Below the pieces are notes generated by a model. The model saw nothing but the letters and a program-made list of their open reading frames with translations. It was not told the origin of the DNA and did not search any database. Shown here piece after piece: positions 1 to 9,134 of a stretch of DNA of 64,000 nucleotides. The stretch is from Thioploca sp. (lineage in GTDB: Bacteria > Pseudomonadota > Gammaproteobacteria > Beggiatoales > Beggiatoaceae), in assembly GCA_012032555.1 (NCBI GenBank), contig JAAUSR010000013.1, forward strand, positions 1 through 64,000. The letters are read 5' to 3'. The position numbers and the translations under genes are program-made. Position 1 is the stretch's first letter, and each line of letters begins with the position of its first letter.

Positions 1-1
1 C

Positions 2-208
2 GAACAGATATTAGGTGCAGATCATCCCGCTACTGCACTTTCGCTAAATAATTTGGCTAGTTTGCTTCGAGACCAAGGCAATTACGCGGCAGCTGAACCG
101 TTGTACCGGCGGGCGTTAGCGATTTTAGAAACAAAACTGCCACCTAACCATCCCAATATCATCACAGTACGCAATAATCTATCACAACTTTTGAAACAAA
201 AATCATGA
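2..208 (+). CDS. C-terminal end of a TPR-repeat protein (partial)
   Basis: The reading frame is open from the left edge and stops with TGA at 206-208, so only the last 68 residues are present. They contain a kinesin-light-chain-type TPR unit with the recognisable HPATALSLNNLASLLRDQG and AEPLYRRALAILE segments, followed by the start of another repeat (PNHPNIITVRNNL). TPR arrays of this kind are protein-protein interaction scaffolds; in bacteria they often sit behind NB-ARC, CHAT or similar domains that lie outside this window. The stop overlaps the ATG of the next gene (ATGA, 205-208), so the two are probably co-translated and may work together. The full domain content cannot be known from here. 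Confidence 0.85.
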   Translation, partial: EQILGADHPATALSLNNLASLLRDQGNYAAAEPLYRRALAILETKLPPNHPNIITVRNNLSQLLKQKS

Positions 209-1910
209 CTGATGTTACTCCACCAGCCGTTGAAAAAATTCCCTTAGTGATTGGTGTCACCGGACACCGTAATTTGCATCCTGAAGAAACGGAATTATTG
301 CAAGATCAAGTTCGCCAACTGTTGCGATTTTTACAGCAACGTTATCCAGATACGCCGTTGTTGTTGCTTTCGCCGCTAGCCGAAGGAGCAGATCGATTAG
401 TGGCGAAAGTGGCTTTGGCTGAGAAAATCCGCTTGATTGTGCCGTTGCCTTTGCCGGTGGCGGAATATCAACGCGATTTTGATACTCCAGCATTGCGCCA
501 AGAATTTACCGAGTTATTGGAACAAGCGGAAGATGTTTTTGAATTACCCCAACTCAGTGCCGATATTTCCCAAAAAAGACCGAAGCGCGCAACTTGCAAT
601 ACGTGCTAGTTGGCGCTTATGTTGCTCGTCATAGCCATATTCTCATTGCCTTGTGGGATGGCAAAACGGATTCCAATTCTGCCTACGCTTGGGGTAGCAC
701 CTATCAAGTGATTCAATTTCGTCTCAGCGGTGATATGGTTGGCTTACCCGAGGCTTATAAACCATCGCTGAATCCTTTGGATTTAATTGATACCGGCAAA
801 GTGTGTCACTTCAAAGTATCTCGAGCTAACGATTCCAGTCGCGCATTAGATGCCGGTGAACTAGCGTTGTTGTCGCCAGCATCGGGAATCGAACGAGGTA
901 AATTGAAAAATTTGTTGGCCCAATTACCGTCTCCCGAACTCAATAAAATCAATGAATTTAATCAAGCAGTTACTCAACCTAGTGCCCAGCCATTTAATAA
1001 ACCGATTTTACCACCGACAATTCGGGCACGGTTGTCTAAATCCTTTCAAACCTTGATAACGCTTTATGAACAAGCCAGTTTGTTATCAATTGCCCACCAC
1101 CGCCCAACTGAACGTCTGATTCGTGGCATGTTTGGTTTAGGAATCGGGATGGTCTTAGCCATTGGACTTTACGGTCAGGGAAATGACGCCAATTCTAAGT
1201 GGTTCTTATTGCTGTATTGTTTATTATTTGCCGCTGGTTATGGATTGTTTGGCATCATCCAACATCGACAACTAGAAGTTAAATATCTGCACTACCGCGC
1301 CCTAGCTGAAGCATTACGAGTCCAAATCTTCTGGCAATTGAGTGGTTTAACCGAATCCGTCGCAGATTTTTACTTACGCAAACATCGTAGTGAATTAGAA
1401 TGGGTCCGCAGCAGTTTACGGGCGTTATGTACTTACAACTGGGTCAATGATCAACTCAGTTTAGAATTGGTCCAAGCCCATTGGCTAAGCAATCAACAAC
1501 AATATTTCCAAGAACAGATAATCAACAACCAACGCCGATTAACCTGGAGTAAAACCGCAGCTAGAAGCTGTTTTATGCTCGGTTTGTTACTGACCGTGGG
1601 ATTACTTCTAATCGACTTGGGGCAATTAAACTTATCACCGTGGTTACATAATGGCTGGATTATTTTAATGATGCTCTTTCCAGCTATCGGTGCAGCAATA
1701 GATGGTTATGTCGAGAAAGCCGGTTACGATGCCCACCTCAAACGGTATACTGAAATGGCGATGATTTATCAACGTGCTCAAGCAGCATTATCCCAACAAT
1801 CAACCGTAGCTGGCAAAAAACGAGTGCTGTTGGAAACGGGCAAAGCGGCTTTGGAAGAAAATAGCGATTGGGTATTGTTGCACCGAGAACGGCCGCTGAA
1901 AAAGCCGTAA
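205..1910 (+). CDS. SLOG-like Rossmann domain + SLATT-like membrane protein (apparent frameshift)
   Basis: The product reads as one protein of about 568 residues if one base is added to the A6 run at 572-577; as given it is split into 205-609 and a piece that continues to 1910. The N-terminal part has the IGVTGHRNL motif and LAEGADRLVAKVAL, and continues after the break with YVLVGAYVARHSHILIALWDG, typical of SLOG (LOG-like) nucleotide-ligand-binding Rossmann domains. The C-terminal half has two pairs of transmembrane segments (about residues 300-350 and 450-500), with the ALAEALRVQIFW helix between them, as in SLATT membrane modules. SLOG-SLATT proteins are predicted nucleotide-sensing, membrane-perturbing effectors of bacterial conflict systems. 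The overlap with the upstream TPR gene supports a two-gene unit. The exact SLOG subfamily and the effector role are inference. Confidence 0.7.
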
Positions 1911-2093
1911 TGACTTCAACAATGTAGCCTGGATGAAACTAGCGGAATCCCGGGAAACCATAATTCCTTAATTATTCACGCTTGAATGGCTTTAAGAACA
2001 TTAGTTTTGCTACTGCACCCTAATGAGTGCAGTTACCCCTATTCGGTTGTCAATCACAATACTTAAAATGGCACCATACCTAAAATGACATGG

Positions 2094-3095
2094 TTATATA
2101 AAGTTGTAAACCGGATTTGATGGTTCCGGGATTGTTGTTACATATTTAAAAGTAGAGATGTATTCTCTTAAAGCAGATTCTATTTCCCATTGTGGTTGCC
2201 AATCAAGTAATTGACTGATCTGAGTGATATCGGCACACGAATGATGAATGTCTCCCTCACGAGGCGGTAAATATTTAGGCCGAATATTATTAGCCTTTAA
2301 AATCCGCTGTAATAATTTAAAAAGTTGTTTAATACTAATACTTCTACCACTACCGACATTAAATAGATAAGCACCTTCTCCAAACGCTTCTAGCGAATGA
2401 ATATTAGCACTGACAATATCTTTCACGTAGATAAAGTCTCGAGTCTGTTCTCCATCCCCATAAATAAAAGGTCTTTTCCTATTTAAGAGTCGATTAACCA
2501 AAATGGAGATCACCCCGGCATAAGAGGATTGAGATAATTGTCGTGGCCCATAAACATTAAAATAACGTAACCCGATGGAAGAAAGTCCATAAATTCGATA
2601 ATAAAGATTGGCTAACTGCTCAGCGTAATGCTTTTCTAAAGCATAAGGACTCAGGGGAGGTCCCGGGTTTTCTTCCTTGAGTGGCAGGTTATTATTTTTC
2701 CCATAGACAGCAGCAGAACTGGCAAAAATAATTCGTGATACACCGCTCAACCGGGCAGCTTCAAAGATATTAAAAGTTCCTATCGTGTTATGGCGAAAAC
2801 TCATTTGCGGTTGTTGAATAGAAAGCGGAACAGATACCAAACCGGCTTGGTGAAAAACATATTTAATGCCTTTCATCGCCGTTAGCACGGTATGAAAATC
2901 ACTAATATCCCCCTTGATCACTTCCAAATGCAGTTGTTTATATTTAGGTAAGTACTGTAAATTTTCCTCCCGACCAGAAGAAAAATTATCGAGTACTCGA
3001 ACCGGTTCCCCCCTATCAATCAGGTATTCAACCAGGTGGGAACCAATAAACCCTGCACCGCCGGTCACGAGTATTGCAGGATGAAATAATTTCAC
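2094..3095 (-). CDS. NAD-dependent nucleotide-sugar epimerase/dehydratase
   Basis: This is an extended short-chain dehydrogenase of 333 residues, the normal length for UDP-hexose 4-epimerases. It has the N-terminal NAD-binding motif TGGAGFIGSHL, the SSAAVYG strand that carries the catalytic Ser, and the catalytic Tyr-x3-Lys in SPYALEKHYAEQ. RYFNVYGPRQ and the RDFIYVKDI segment are typical of the UDP-N-acetylglucosamine 4-epimerase/WbpP branch. It probably makes an activated sugar in the cytoplasm for an extracellular polysaccharide. It is last in a minus-strand run with a glycosyltransferase (57 bp upstream) and a polysaccharide deacetylase. The exact sugar cannot be read from the sequence. 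Confidence 0.88.
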   Translation of the reverse strand: MKLFHPAILVTGGAGFIGSHLVEYLIDRGEPVRVLDNFSSGREENLQYLPKYKQLHLEVIKGDISDFHTVLTAMKGIKYVFHQAGLVSVPLSIQQPQMSFRHNTIGTFNIFEAARLSGVSRIIFASSAAVYGKNNNLPLKEENPGPPLSPYALEKHYAEQLANLYYRIYGLSSIGLRYFNVYGPRQLSQSSYAGVISILVNRLLNRKRPFIYGDGEQTRDFIYVKDIVSANIHSLEAFGEGAYLFNVGSGRSISIKQLFKLLQRILKANNIRPKYLPPREGDIHHSCADITQISQLLDWQPQWEIESALREYISTFKYVTTIPEPSNPVYNFI

Positions 3096-3152
3096 AGATG
3101 GGACCCTCTACCAAAAATGAATGAATTAGTAATATTTAGTTTAGTAGACAAA

Positions 3153-4361
3153 TTAAAAATTTCCCGCTAAGAATTTCGCTAAGAGTGGTTCAACGGCACG
3201 ATGGATATTAAATTCACGCTTAACTCGATGTTGTCCTTCAGTAGCAAGACGAATGCGCATCTGACTATTGCTACTTAATTGCACCAGTCGCTCAGCGAGT
3301 TCTTCCCAGTTAGCTGGACTAAACAGTAAACCGGATTGTCCTGATTCAATGAGCTCCGGAATACCAGCAATACTGGGAGCAATAACCGGTACCCCCAAAG
3401 CGAGTGCTTCGATTAACACTACCGGTAAACCTTCCATAAAACTAGCCAACACAAAGATATCGGCTAAAGTGAATTCTTTAAATACTTCTGGTTCTGAAGC
3501 TCGACCGAGCAGCAAACAACGTTCTTGGAGTCCCTGTTCTTTAATCCGTTGTTCAATATGAATTCGCTCAGTCCCTTCGCCGATCAGCCTGAGTTCAAGA
3601 TTAGCACCGCGTTTAATAGCTATCGCTAAAGCCTCTATCAAACCGAGTACCCCCTTTTCTACAGCCAGACGGCTTACACACAACACCCGCACCCGACTTG
3701 GCGTTTCTTGATCTAAATGAACCGGTAGATTTTTTATATCAATGCCACAACGTGACACGAATAACTTGTTCCAGTGAATAGGGTTTGTCAGACGCATCGC
3801 TTGAGCACGACCAAAGTGAGAAACACAAGCAACAAATTGAGCAGCTGCTACTTTTTGATTGAGAAGTTGTCCAGCTTCATAATCAAAGTCACACAGTCCA
3901 TGAAGTGTCAAGCTCCATTTAAGTTTCAAGTAATGACTGGCTAAAAAGCCGACAATAGCGCCAGCTTGAGCGAAATGGTTATGAAGATGATTGAACTGAC
4001 GTCGCTTCAGTTCTTGGGCAAGTAGGATAGCTTCAGCAAAATAAAATACGGCGTAGAATAATGCCCGCAAGCCAGGTACTCGATGCTGAAAAGCTAAAGC
4101 CAGGGTTTGCAAATAGTTCAGTGGTGCTTGAATAAAGGCAACTAGATGAGATCGCAACAAAGTAACTGGCGAAATAGGAAAAATATACCAGGTATTTTCA
4201 AATTCTTGGTGATCCACTGGCGCCATAATTTCTTCGGGTAGCGGACGTCGCACACTGAAAGTTTGGATATCGAGACCACGCTGTCGTAAAGCCGCTATTT
4301 CACGACGAATAAAGGTGTGTGAAGCGGCTGGATATTGACTGACTAGATAAGCTATACGCAT
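3153..4361 (-). CDS. Glycosyltransferase family 4 (exopolysaccharide type)
   Basis: The 402-residue protein has the two-domain GT-B layout. The N-terminus MRIAYLVSQYPAASHTFIRRE is the usual opening of colanic-acid/exopolysaccharide glycosyltransferases of the WcaL kind. The C-terminal half has the nucleotide-sugar-binding region VLCVSRLAVEKGV and the E-x7-E motif in EGLPVVLIEALALGVPVIAP. It should transfer a sugar from an NDP donor to a lipid-linked or growing glycan at the cytoplasmic face. It follows the deacetylase gene by 3 bp and precedes the epimerase gene, so the three are almost certainly one operon. Donor and acceptor are unknown. Confidence 0.88.
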   Translation of the reverse strand: MRIAYLVSQYPAASHTFIRREIAALRQRGLDIQTFSVRRPLPEEIMAPVDHQEFENTWYIFPISPVTLLRSHLVAFIQAPLNYLQTLALAFQHRVPGLRALFYAVFYFAEAILLAQELKRRQFNHLHNHFAQAGAIVGFLASHYLKLKWSLTLHGLCDFDYEAGQLLNQKVAAAQFVACVSHFGRAQAMRLTNPIHWNKLFVSRCGIDIKNLPVHLDQETPSRVRVLCVSRLAVEKGVLGLIEALAIAIKRGANLELRLIGEGTERIHIEQRIKEQGLQERCLLLGRASEPEVFKEFTLADIFVLASFMEGLPVVLIEALALGVPVIAPSIAGIPELIESGQSGLLFSPANWEELAERLVQLSSNSQMRIRLATEGQHRVKREFNIHRAVEPLLAKFLAGNF

Positions 4362-4364
4362 GGT

Positions 4365-5402
4365 TTAATGTACCGGTGGATGAAATCGACTTAATCGCCA
4401 AGTCAATCGCGATACGGAAAGATGGCCGGTTCTGGAACGAGAATGTTGACTTTGAATATCACAGCGACGAAGGGTGAACAATGATGTACCCCATTTATTA
4501 GGGCCCCACTGAGTAGTAACCGCTTGGCGATAACCCGCTTGTTGCAATGCTGTTAGAGTCCGAGCATCGTAATTACCATTAGGATAACAAAATGATTCTA
4601 CCGGGATAGCCAAACGCGCTTGGAGAATTTGGCGGGATTGATTCACTTCGTTGATAAGTTGATCTTCACTACACTGGGGTAAAATGGGGTGTGACATGGA
4701 ATGTGATCCAATCTCATGACCACTCTGCACCAATTCTTGTAATTGTTTCCAACTCATCATACCATCCCACGTTGGACAAACCGGACCACCGACAGCGTCT
4801 TCTAGTAAGGATAACCACCCGGATCGTTGCGTTGAAGTTAGTGTTTTAGCTTGTTCCACCACATTAAGGATCAACTGGTGTGATGTGGCGGCAGTCGTGG
4901 CGATACCTAATTGATTCAAGCGTTGATAAGTTGTTTTAATATCTTGCTCAAAAGAACGAGAAAGCGCATAGGCAAGACGATCTGGCCAAAGCATTTCGTT
5001 AAATTCAACGCTGTTTACCACCACAAAAAAACTAGCACGTATGCCAGCTGCTTCAAGTATCGGCTTAGCATGAAGGAAGTTATCCAGTTGGCCATCATCA
5101 AAAGTGATAGCGAGTAAAGGACGTTTGGTTACTTCACCGTTTTGCCAACGCGCTAAATTCTCAGCGAGTGGTCCACAGATAAAGTAGGTTACTAAAACTT
5201 TTATAAACCAAGTTAATTCTTCAGGAGTGACTGCTATCTCAGCCAGTGGATAGGATTTTAGCTGATTTTCAGGTAACACACGATGGAAAGTGACTATAGT
5301 AAAATAGTGATTTCCTTCTTGGGCAGGTTTGGTTAAGCCGGTCTTGTACAATAATTCACCTACCATATCACGTATCAATGGGCGAAAACTAAATAATTTC
5401 AT
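4365..5402 (-). CDS. Polysaccharide deacetylase (NodB/CE4 family)
   Basis: CE4 esterases remove N- or O-acetyl groups from glycans with a metal-dependent Asp/His triad. The motifs are visible: ITFDDGQLDN (motif 1, TFDDG), HEIGSHSMSHP (motif 2, the H-x3-H metal ligands) and ESFCYPNGNYD (motif 3). I place the start at the ATG at 5402 because a GAGG Shine-Dalgarno lies nine bases upstream; a TTG at 5417 would add five residues. No signal peptide is seen, so it may act in the cytoplasm or at the membrane, as in several exopolysaccharide loci. It is the first gene of the deacetylase-glycosyltransferase-epimerase run. Confidence 0.87.
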   Translation of the reverse strand: MKLFSFRPLIRDMVGELLYKTGLTKPAQEGNHYFTIVTFHRVLPENQLKSYPLAEIAVTPEELTWFIKVLVTYFICGPLAENLARWQNGEVTKRPLLAITFDDGQLDNFLHAKPILEAAGIRASFFVVVNSVEFNEMLWPDRLAYALSRSFEQDIKTTYQRLNQLGIATTAATSHQLILNVVEQAKTLTSTQRSGWLSLLEDAVGGPVCPTWDGMMSWKQLQELVQSGHEIGSHSMSHPILPQCSEDQLINEVNQSRQILQARLAIPVESFCYPNGNYDARTLTALQQAGYRQAVTTQWGPNKWGTSLFTLRRCDIQSQHSRSRTGHLSVSRLTWRLSRFHPPVH

Positions 5403-5645
5403 TTTAGTAATCCTCAAGTTGTCAATTGAGTCACTCCCAAGCAGTCGTGATTTAGATTATGAGGTAGTTGAATATATATTTTTATGTTATAGAAAGTTGT
5501 CTAAAAACTCAAGATAAGCGTTTTGCTATTATTCTGATGAAAGAGTTACCATAAAAAAATTATGGTTAATGAATAATGTGTTATACCCCAGTTTGGAAAG
5601 TCAATACGCTCGGTCTCGACAGAGGAGATTACCTTAACTCAGTAT

Positions 5646-6236
5646 TCATAAAATAGCGAGTTGACGTAATAAACCCGCTATCAAAATATCTGCTAATTGC
5701 AAAGCGATAATAACTACCAAAGGAGATAAATCAATTCCTTGTAAAAAGGGAAGTCGACGGCGTACTGGCCGCAGTAGCGGTTCATTGAGGTGATATAATA
5801 AATAACTTAATGGGTTATAGCTGTTTGGTGGTGTAATCCAAGTTAAAATGACCTGGATGATAATGGCAAAAATAAAAATATAAATCAATAAAGATAACAA
5901 GTTAGCGAAAGATAACAGTAATAACCCTAACCAACTCAATTTCTGCTCATATAACCAAGCAATTAAAATGAGTTCTAACATCTTTAATCCCATCATCAAT
6001 ACGATAGCTGCAAAATCAATATCGCGCCAACCAGGAATAAAATTGTATAGCAATTGTAAAGGTGGATCAGTTATGCGAATAAGTAAGCGTAAGGTAGAAT
6101 CGCCACGGAAATTAACTCGTAACCATTGCAATAAAAAACGGAGCATCAGGAGCAAAATATAAATACCAAATACGGTATTAATTAGAAACACCAACGCCGT
6201 AATGAAAGGACTCAGTAGCACGTTATTGTTCTCCAA
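5646..6236 (-). CDS. yggT: YggT family membrane protein
   Basis: The 196-residue protein contains two YGGT repeats, each a pair of hydrophobic helices flanking a conserved segment (LLLMLRFLLQWLRVNF and ITDPPLQLLYNFIPG in the first; VILTWITPPNSYNPLSYLL and LNEPLLRPVRRRLP in the second). Two-repeat YggT proteins are standard in gammaproteobacteria and sit in the inner membrane; a role in osmotic tolerance or cell-division-related assembly has been proposed, but the mechanism is not established. It overlaps the end of proC by 14 bp, the same gene order as in many gammaproteobacteria, so the two are co-transcribed. Confidence 0.9.
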   Translation of the reverse strand: MENNNVLLSPFITALVFLINTVFGIYILLLMLRFLLQWLRVNFRGDSTLRLLIRITDPPLQLLYNFIPGWRDIDFAAIVLMMGLKMLELILIAWLYEQKLSWLGLLLLSFANLLSLLIYIFIFAIIIQVILTWITPPNSYNPLSYLLYHLNEPLLRPVRRRLPFLQGIDLSPLVVIIALQLADILIAGLLRQLAIL

Positions 6237-7044
6237 ATTGGTCAGCTAAACTAATGGCACGTTGTTGAGCGGCAGCCAGTGCCTGGTCAAATAAAGACTG
6301 TAATCCACCGGCTTGTAAACAGTTAACCGCTTGTTCAGTGGTGCCGCCTTTGGAAGTGACTCGGGATCGCAAAGTAGCGACATCTTCTTGACTTTCTAAA
6401 GCCATTTTAGCCGCACCAAAAGCCGTTTGTAAGGTTAAGAGGCGGGCATATTCTTGAGGTAATCCTAAATTGATACCCGCTCTTTCTAACATTTCCATAA
6501 TCAGGAAAAAATAGGCTGGACCACTACCAGACAAAGCCGTGACCACATCCATTTGTGCTTCATCTTCTAACCATAAAGTTAATCCCACTGCACGCAAAAT
6601 ATTTTCAGCCAATTCGCGTTGCTTTGAATTCACGTATTGCCCGGCAAATAAGGCAGATGCTCCACTTCTGACTAAGGCGGGAGTATTGGGCATAACCCGC
6701 ACAATGGGTACCGAGTCACCTAACCAGCGACTTAAATCCACTAACCGTATCCCAGCCGCAATACTAATAAACAAAGGTGGTGGTGAAGGCATTGCTACCG
6801 CAATGGATTTAGCTACATCAGGAAGTATTTGTGGTTTAATCGCCAATACCACGATGTCTGCATCTATTATAGCGGCTAAGTTATCGGTATAACATTGTAC
6901 TGGAAAACGACTAGCGAGTGGTTGAGAATGAATATCAGTCACCCGAATTTGTTTACTAGCCACCCCGGTGTCCAAAAGTCCACCAATCAGGCTACTTGCC
7001 ATATTACCGCCACCGATAAAAGTGATTATGGAATCGTTGTTCAT
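6223..7044 (-). CDS. proC: Pyrroline-5-carboxylate reductase
   Basis: ProC reduces 1-pyrroline-5-carboxylate to proline with NAD(P)H, the last step of proline synthesis. The 273-residue length is normal. The N-terminal Rossmann motif ITFIGGGNMASSLIGGLL is clear, followed by VVLAIKPQILPDV, the conserved VRVMPNTPALVRSGASALF loop, and the C-terminal signature ALSGSGPAYFFLIMEML with SKGGTTEQAV that forms the active site and dimer interface. It starts at an ATG and overlaps the downstream yggT by 14 bp. Confidence 0.95.
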   Translation of the reverse strand: MNNDSIITFIGGGNMASSLIGGLLDTGVASKQIRVTDIHSQPLASRFPVQCYTDNLAAIIDADIVVLAIKPQILPDVAKSIAVAMPSPPPLFISIAAGIRLVDLSRWLGDSVPIVRVMPNTPALVRSGASALFAGQYVNSKQRELAENILRAVGLTLWLEDEAQMDVVTALSGSGPAYFFLIMEMLERAGINLGLPQEYARLLTLQTAFGAAKMALESQEDVATLRSRVTSKGGTTEQAVNCLQAGGLQSLFDQALAAAQQRAISLADQFGEQ

Positions 7045-7333
7045 CTTATTTTATTCCTCTTGTTCATGTATTACTGTACAGTTAAAAAATTCATTTAGCG
7101 AATATTATCAAAAAAGGGACGACAACTTTTAAAATATCCAGTTTGGATTGACTAACATCATCATAAAAATGAGAATTAGTTAAATAAATTAGTAGGAATC
7201 GGGGCTTGATTACTCGTCAGTATCAACATAATTTATTTAATTATGGGCCTCATTTCTATACTGAGCATCTTGTAATCGCGGCTGGGAAATAAAATGTCAT
7301 CGTTAATGGAGTTCATTATAATCTATTCATTCT

Positions 7334-7359
7334 TTGACATAAAAGGCACTAAATATAAT
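7334..7359 (+). promoter_or_regulatory. Candidate sigma-70 promoter for the hydrolase gene
   Basis: TTGACA at 7334-7339 and TATAAT at 7354-7359 both match consensus exactly, but the spacer is only 14 bp instead of about 17, so activity is uncertain. It lies 24 bp before the ATG at 7383, and a GAGGG ribosome-binding sequence lies between them. The rest of the 338 bp between proC and this gene shows nothing else I can name. Confidence 0.3.
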
Positions 7360-7382
7360 TGAACTTATTGAGGGATTACCTT

Positions 7383-8173
7383 ATGAATTTACATTTTCTC
7401 ATCATTGATCCACAGAATGACTTTGCTAACCCTAAGGGTAGCTTATTTGTTCCGGGAGCCGATAAAGATTTAGAACGTTTAGTTATCTTGCTAAAACGTC
7501 ATTTGACTCAAGTGAATGCGATTCATGTTACCTTAGATACTCATCATTGGGTAGATATTGCTCATCCGATTTTTGGGTAGATAATCAAGGTCATTCGCCG
7601 AAACCATTCACGATTATTACGGAGGAATCCGTGTTAACTGGACAATGGCAAACCCGACAACCGCATTATCAAACTCGTGCCATGGCATATGTGAAAGCAC
7701 TTAAAGCCAATGGGCGTTATCAACTAACGATTTGGCCTCCTCATTGTCTTATTGGTAGACCAGGTCATAATGTAGTCACGCCGCTGGCGGAAATTTTAAC
7801 GGAATGGGAAAATACTTTTGCTATGGTTGATTATGTGAGTAAAGGTTTAAATCATTGGACCGAACATTATAGTGCCGTTAAAGCTGAAATACCGGATCCA
7901 GATGATTCAAGTACCTTACTTAATACCAGGTTAATCAACGAGTTAAAACAAGCTGACTTAATTGTCTGTTCTGGACAAGCCTTATCACATTGTGTTGCCA
8001 ATACACTTCGTGATATCGCCGCTAATTTAGGTCAAGCCAATATTAGTAAATTAGTCTTAATTGAAGATACCACCTCACCAGTACCGGGATTTGAAGAATT
8101 GGCCCAACAATTTTTAGTGACGATGACAGCACAGGGAATGCGCACTGTTAAGTCAACTGAATTTCTGGTATAA
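7383..8173 (+). CDS. Isochorismatase/nicotinamidase-type cysteine hydrolase (apparent frameshift)
   Basis: As given, the gene is split by a stop at 7578-7580. Adding one T to the T5 run at 7570-7574 gives a continuous product of about 263 residues. It has the family's catalytic triad context: the Asp in LIIDPQNDFANP, the WPPHCLIG segment in the middle, and the nucleophilic Cys in VCSGQALSHCVANTLRDIA. The WPxHC motif is most like nicotinamidases, which bind a metal and cleave amides, but the protein is larger than PncA and the substrate is not certain. It precedes a PPM phosphatase gene by 43 bp. The N-terminal fragment alone would lack the catalytic Cys. Confidence 0.8.
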
Positions 8174-8216
8174 CAATCGGATTAAGTTATGACTGAAGTA
8201 GAATTAACCTAACACC

Positions 8217-9002
8217 ATGTTACATTATGACCACTACTATACGATGGGTAAAACTCACGTTATTTGTGAAGATTTTGCTATACAAGCAGATAAACCGATA
8301 CCATTTATTGTTCTAAGTGATGGTTGTTCTTCTTCTTACCAGACCCACATTGGTGCCCGTATTTTGACATTAACTACTAAGCATATTATTGAAAATACAG
8401 ATGATTGGCCGTTAAACTATACCCATTTTGGACAGCGGTTAATTGAGCAAGCTTGGAATGTGGCTCACCAAATGCAGCTATCGAGTAGTGTGTTAGATGC
8501 AACGGTCATGTTAGCCTTTTTATATCAAGATACTATTTTAGTCTACGTTTATGGTGATGGTTGTTTGCTCTTCAAAGATCATCAAGATAATTTAGGTACC
8601 ATAGAAGTCGTTTTTACCCATAATGCACCTTATTATTTAACCTATTGGTATGACCAAGAGCGACAGCAAGAATACGCTAAATATGAACCAACTCCCTTGA
8701 TATTGATAGATTCATTGCAAGGACAATCGCAGCCAAAGTCCTTTAATGAAGAACTGGTTTTCTGTTTTCCGTTGGAAAAATTTAAAGTCGTAGCCATTGC
8801 TTCTGATGGTGCTACTTATTGTGTTGATACTCGTTACCACCGCAAACTTTCCCTTGATGAGATCGCTACTCAGCTACTTAGTTTTCCAAATCTAACCCAG
8901 AATTTTGTCAAGCTTCATCTCCAAGACACCTTAGCACAATATGCACAGCGAGGTATTTATCCGGCAGATGATTTATCAATCGGTGTATTTGTTCAACAAT
9001 AA
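8217..9002 (+). CDS. PPM-family (PP2C-like) serine/threonine phosphatase
   Basis: This 261-residue protein shows the metal-binding scaffold of PPM phosphatases: CEDFA near residue 18 (the early Asp), FIVLSDGCSSS (the usual GVADGMGG position), SVLDATVMLAFLYQD (the SGxTA position), VVAIASDGATYCV (the second Asp-Gly), and PADDLSIGVF at the C-terminus (the final DD-x-S). PPM enzymes remove phosphate from Ser/Thr residues in a Mg/Mn-dependent way. It lies between the hydrolase and a response-regulator gene on the same strand. Several motifs are divergent, and the target is unknown. Confidence 0.72.
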   Translation: MLHYDHYYTMGKTHVICEDFAIQADKPIPFIVLSDGCSSSYQTHIGARILTLTTKHIIENTDDWPLNYTHFGQRLIEQAWNVAHQMQLSSSVLDATVMLAFLYQDTILVYVYGDGCLLFKDHQDNLGTIEVVFTHNAPYYLTYWYDQERQQEYAKYEPTPLILIDSLQGQSQPKSFNEELVFCFPLEKFKVVAIASDGATYCVDTRYHRKLSLDEIATQLLSFPNLTQNFVKLHLQDTLAQYAQRGIYPADDLSIGVFVQQ

Positions 9003-9134
9003 CCTTATTTATTGTTCGCGAGTGCGAGTTGTTTAATAGGCAATTATCTGCTTTTATAACAAATTTTGTACTTTACGGGTAGTCGGTTGGCTCAAATTAA
9101 TTCAGTATCCTTTGCTCAATTTGTTAATTTAATT

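Noticed and set aside
572-577. Programmed -1 frameshifting at the A-run of the SLOG gene
   Set aside because: The zero-frame codons CAA AAA do not give a canonical X XXY YYZ slippery site, and the same kind of break recurs in seven unrelated genes, so a one-base under-call is simpler.
8190-8213. ATG-started seven-codon peptide between the hydrolase and phosphatase genes
   Set aside because: Too short to judge and with no ribosome-binding site.
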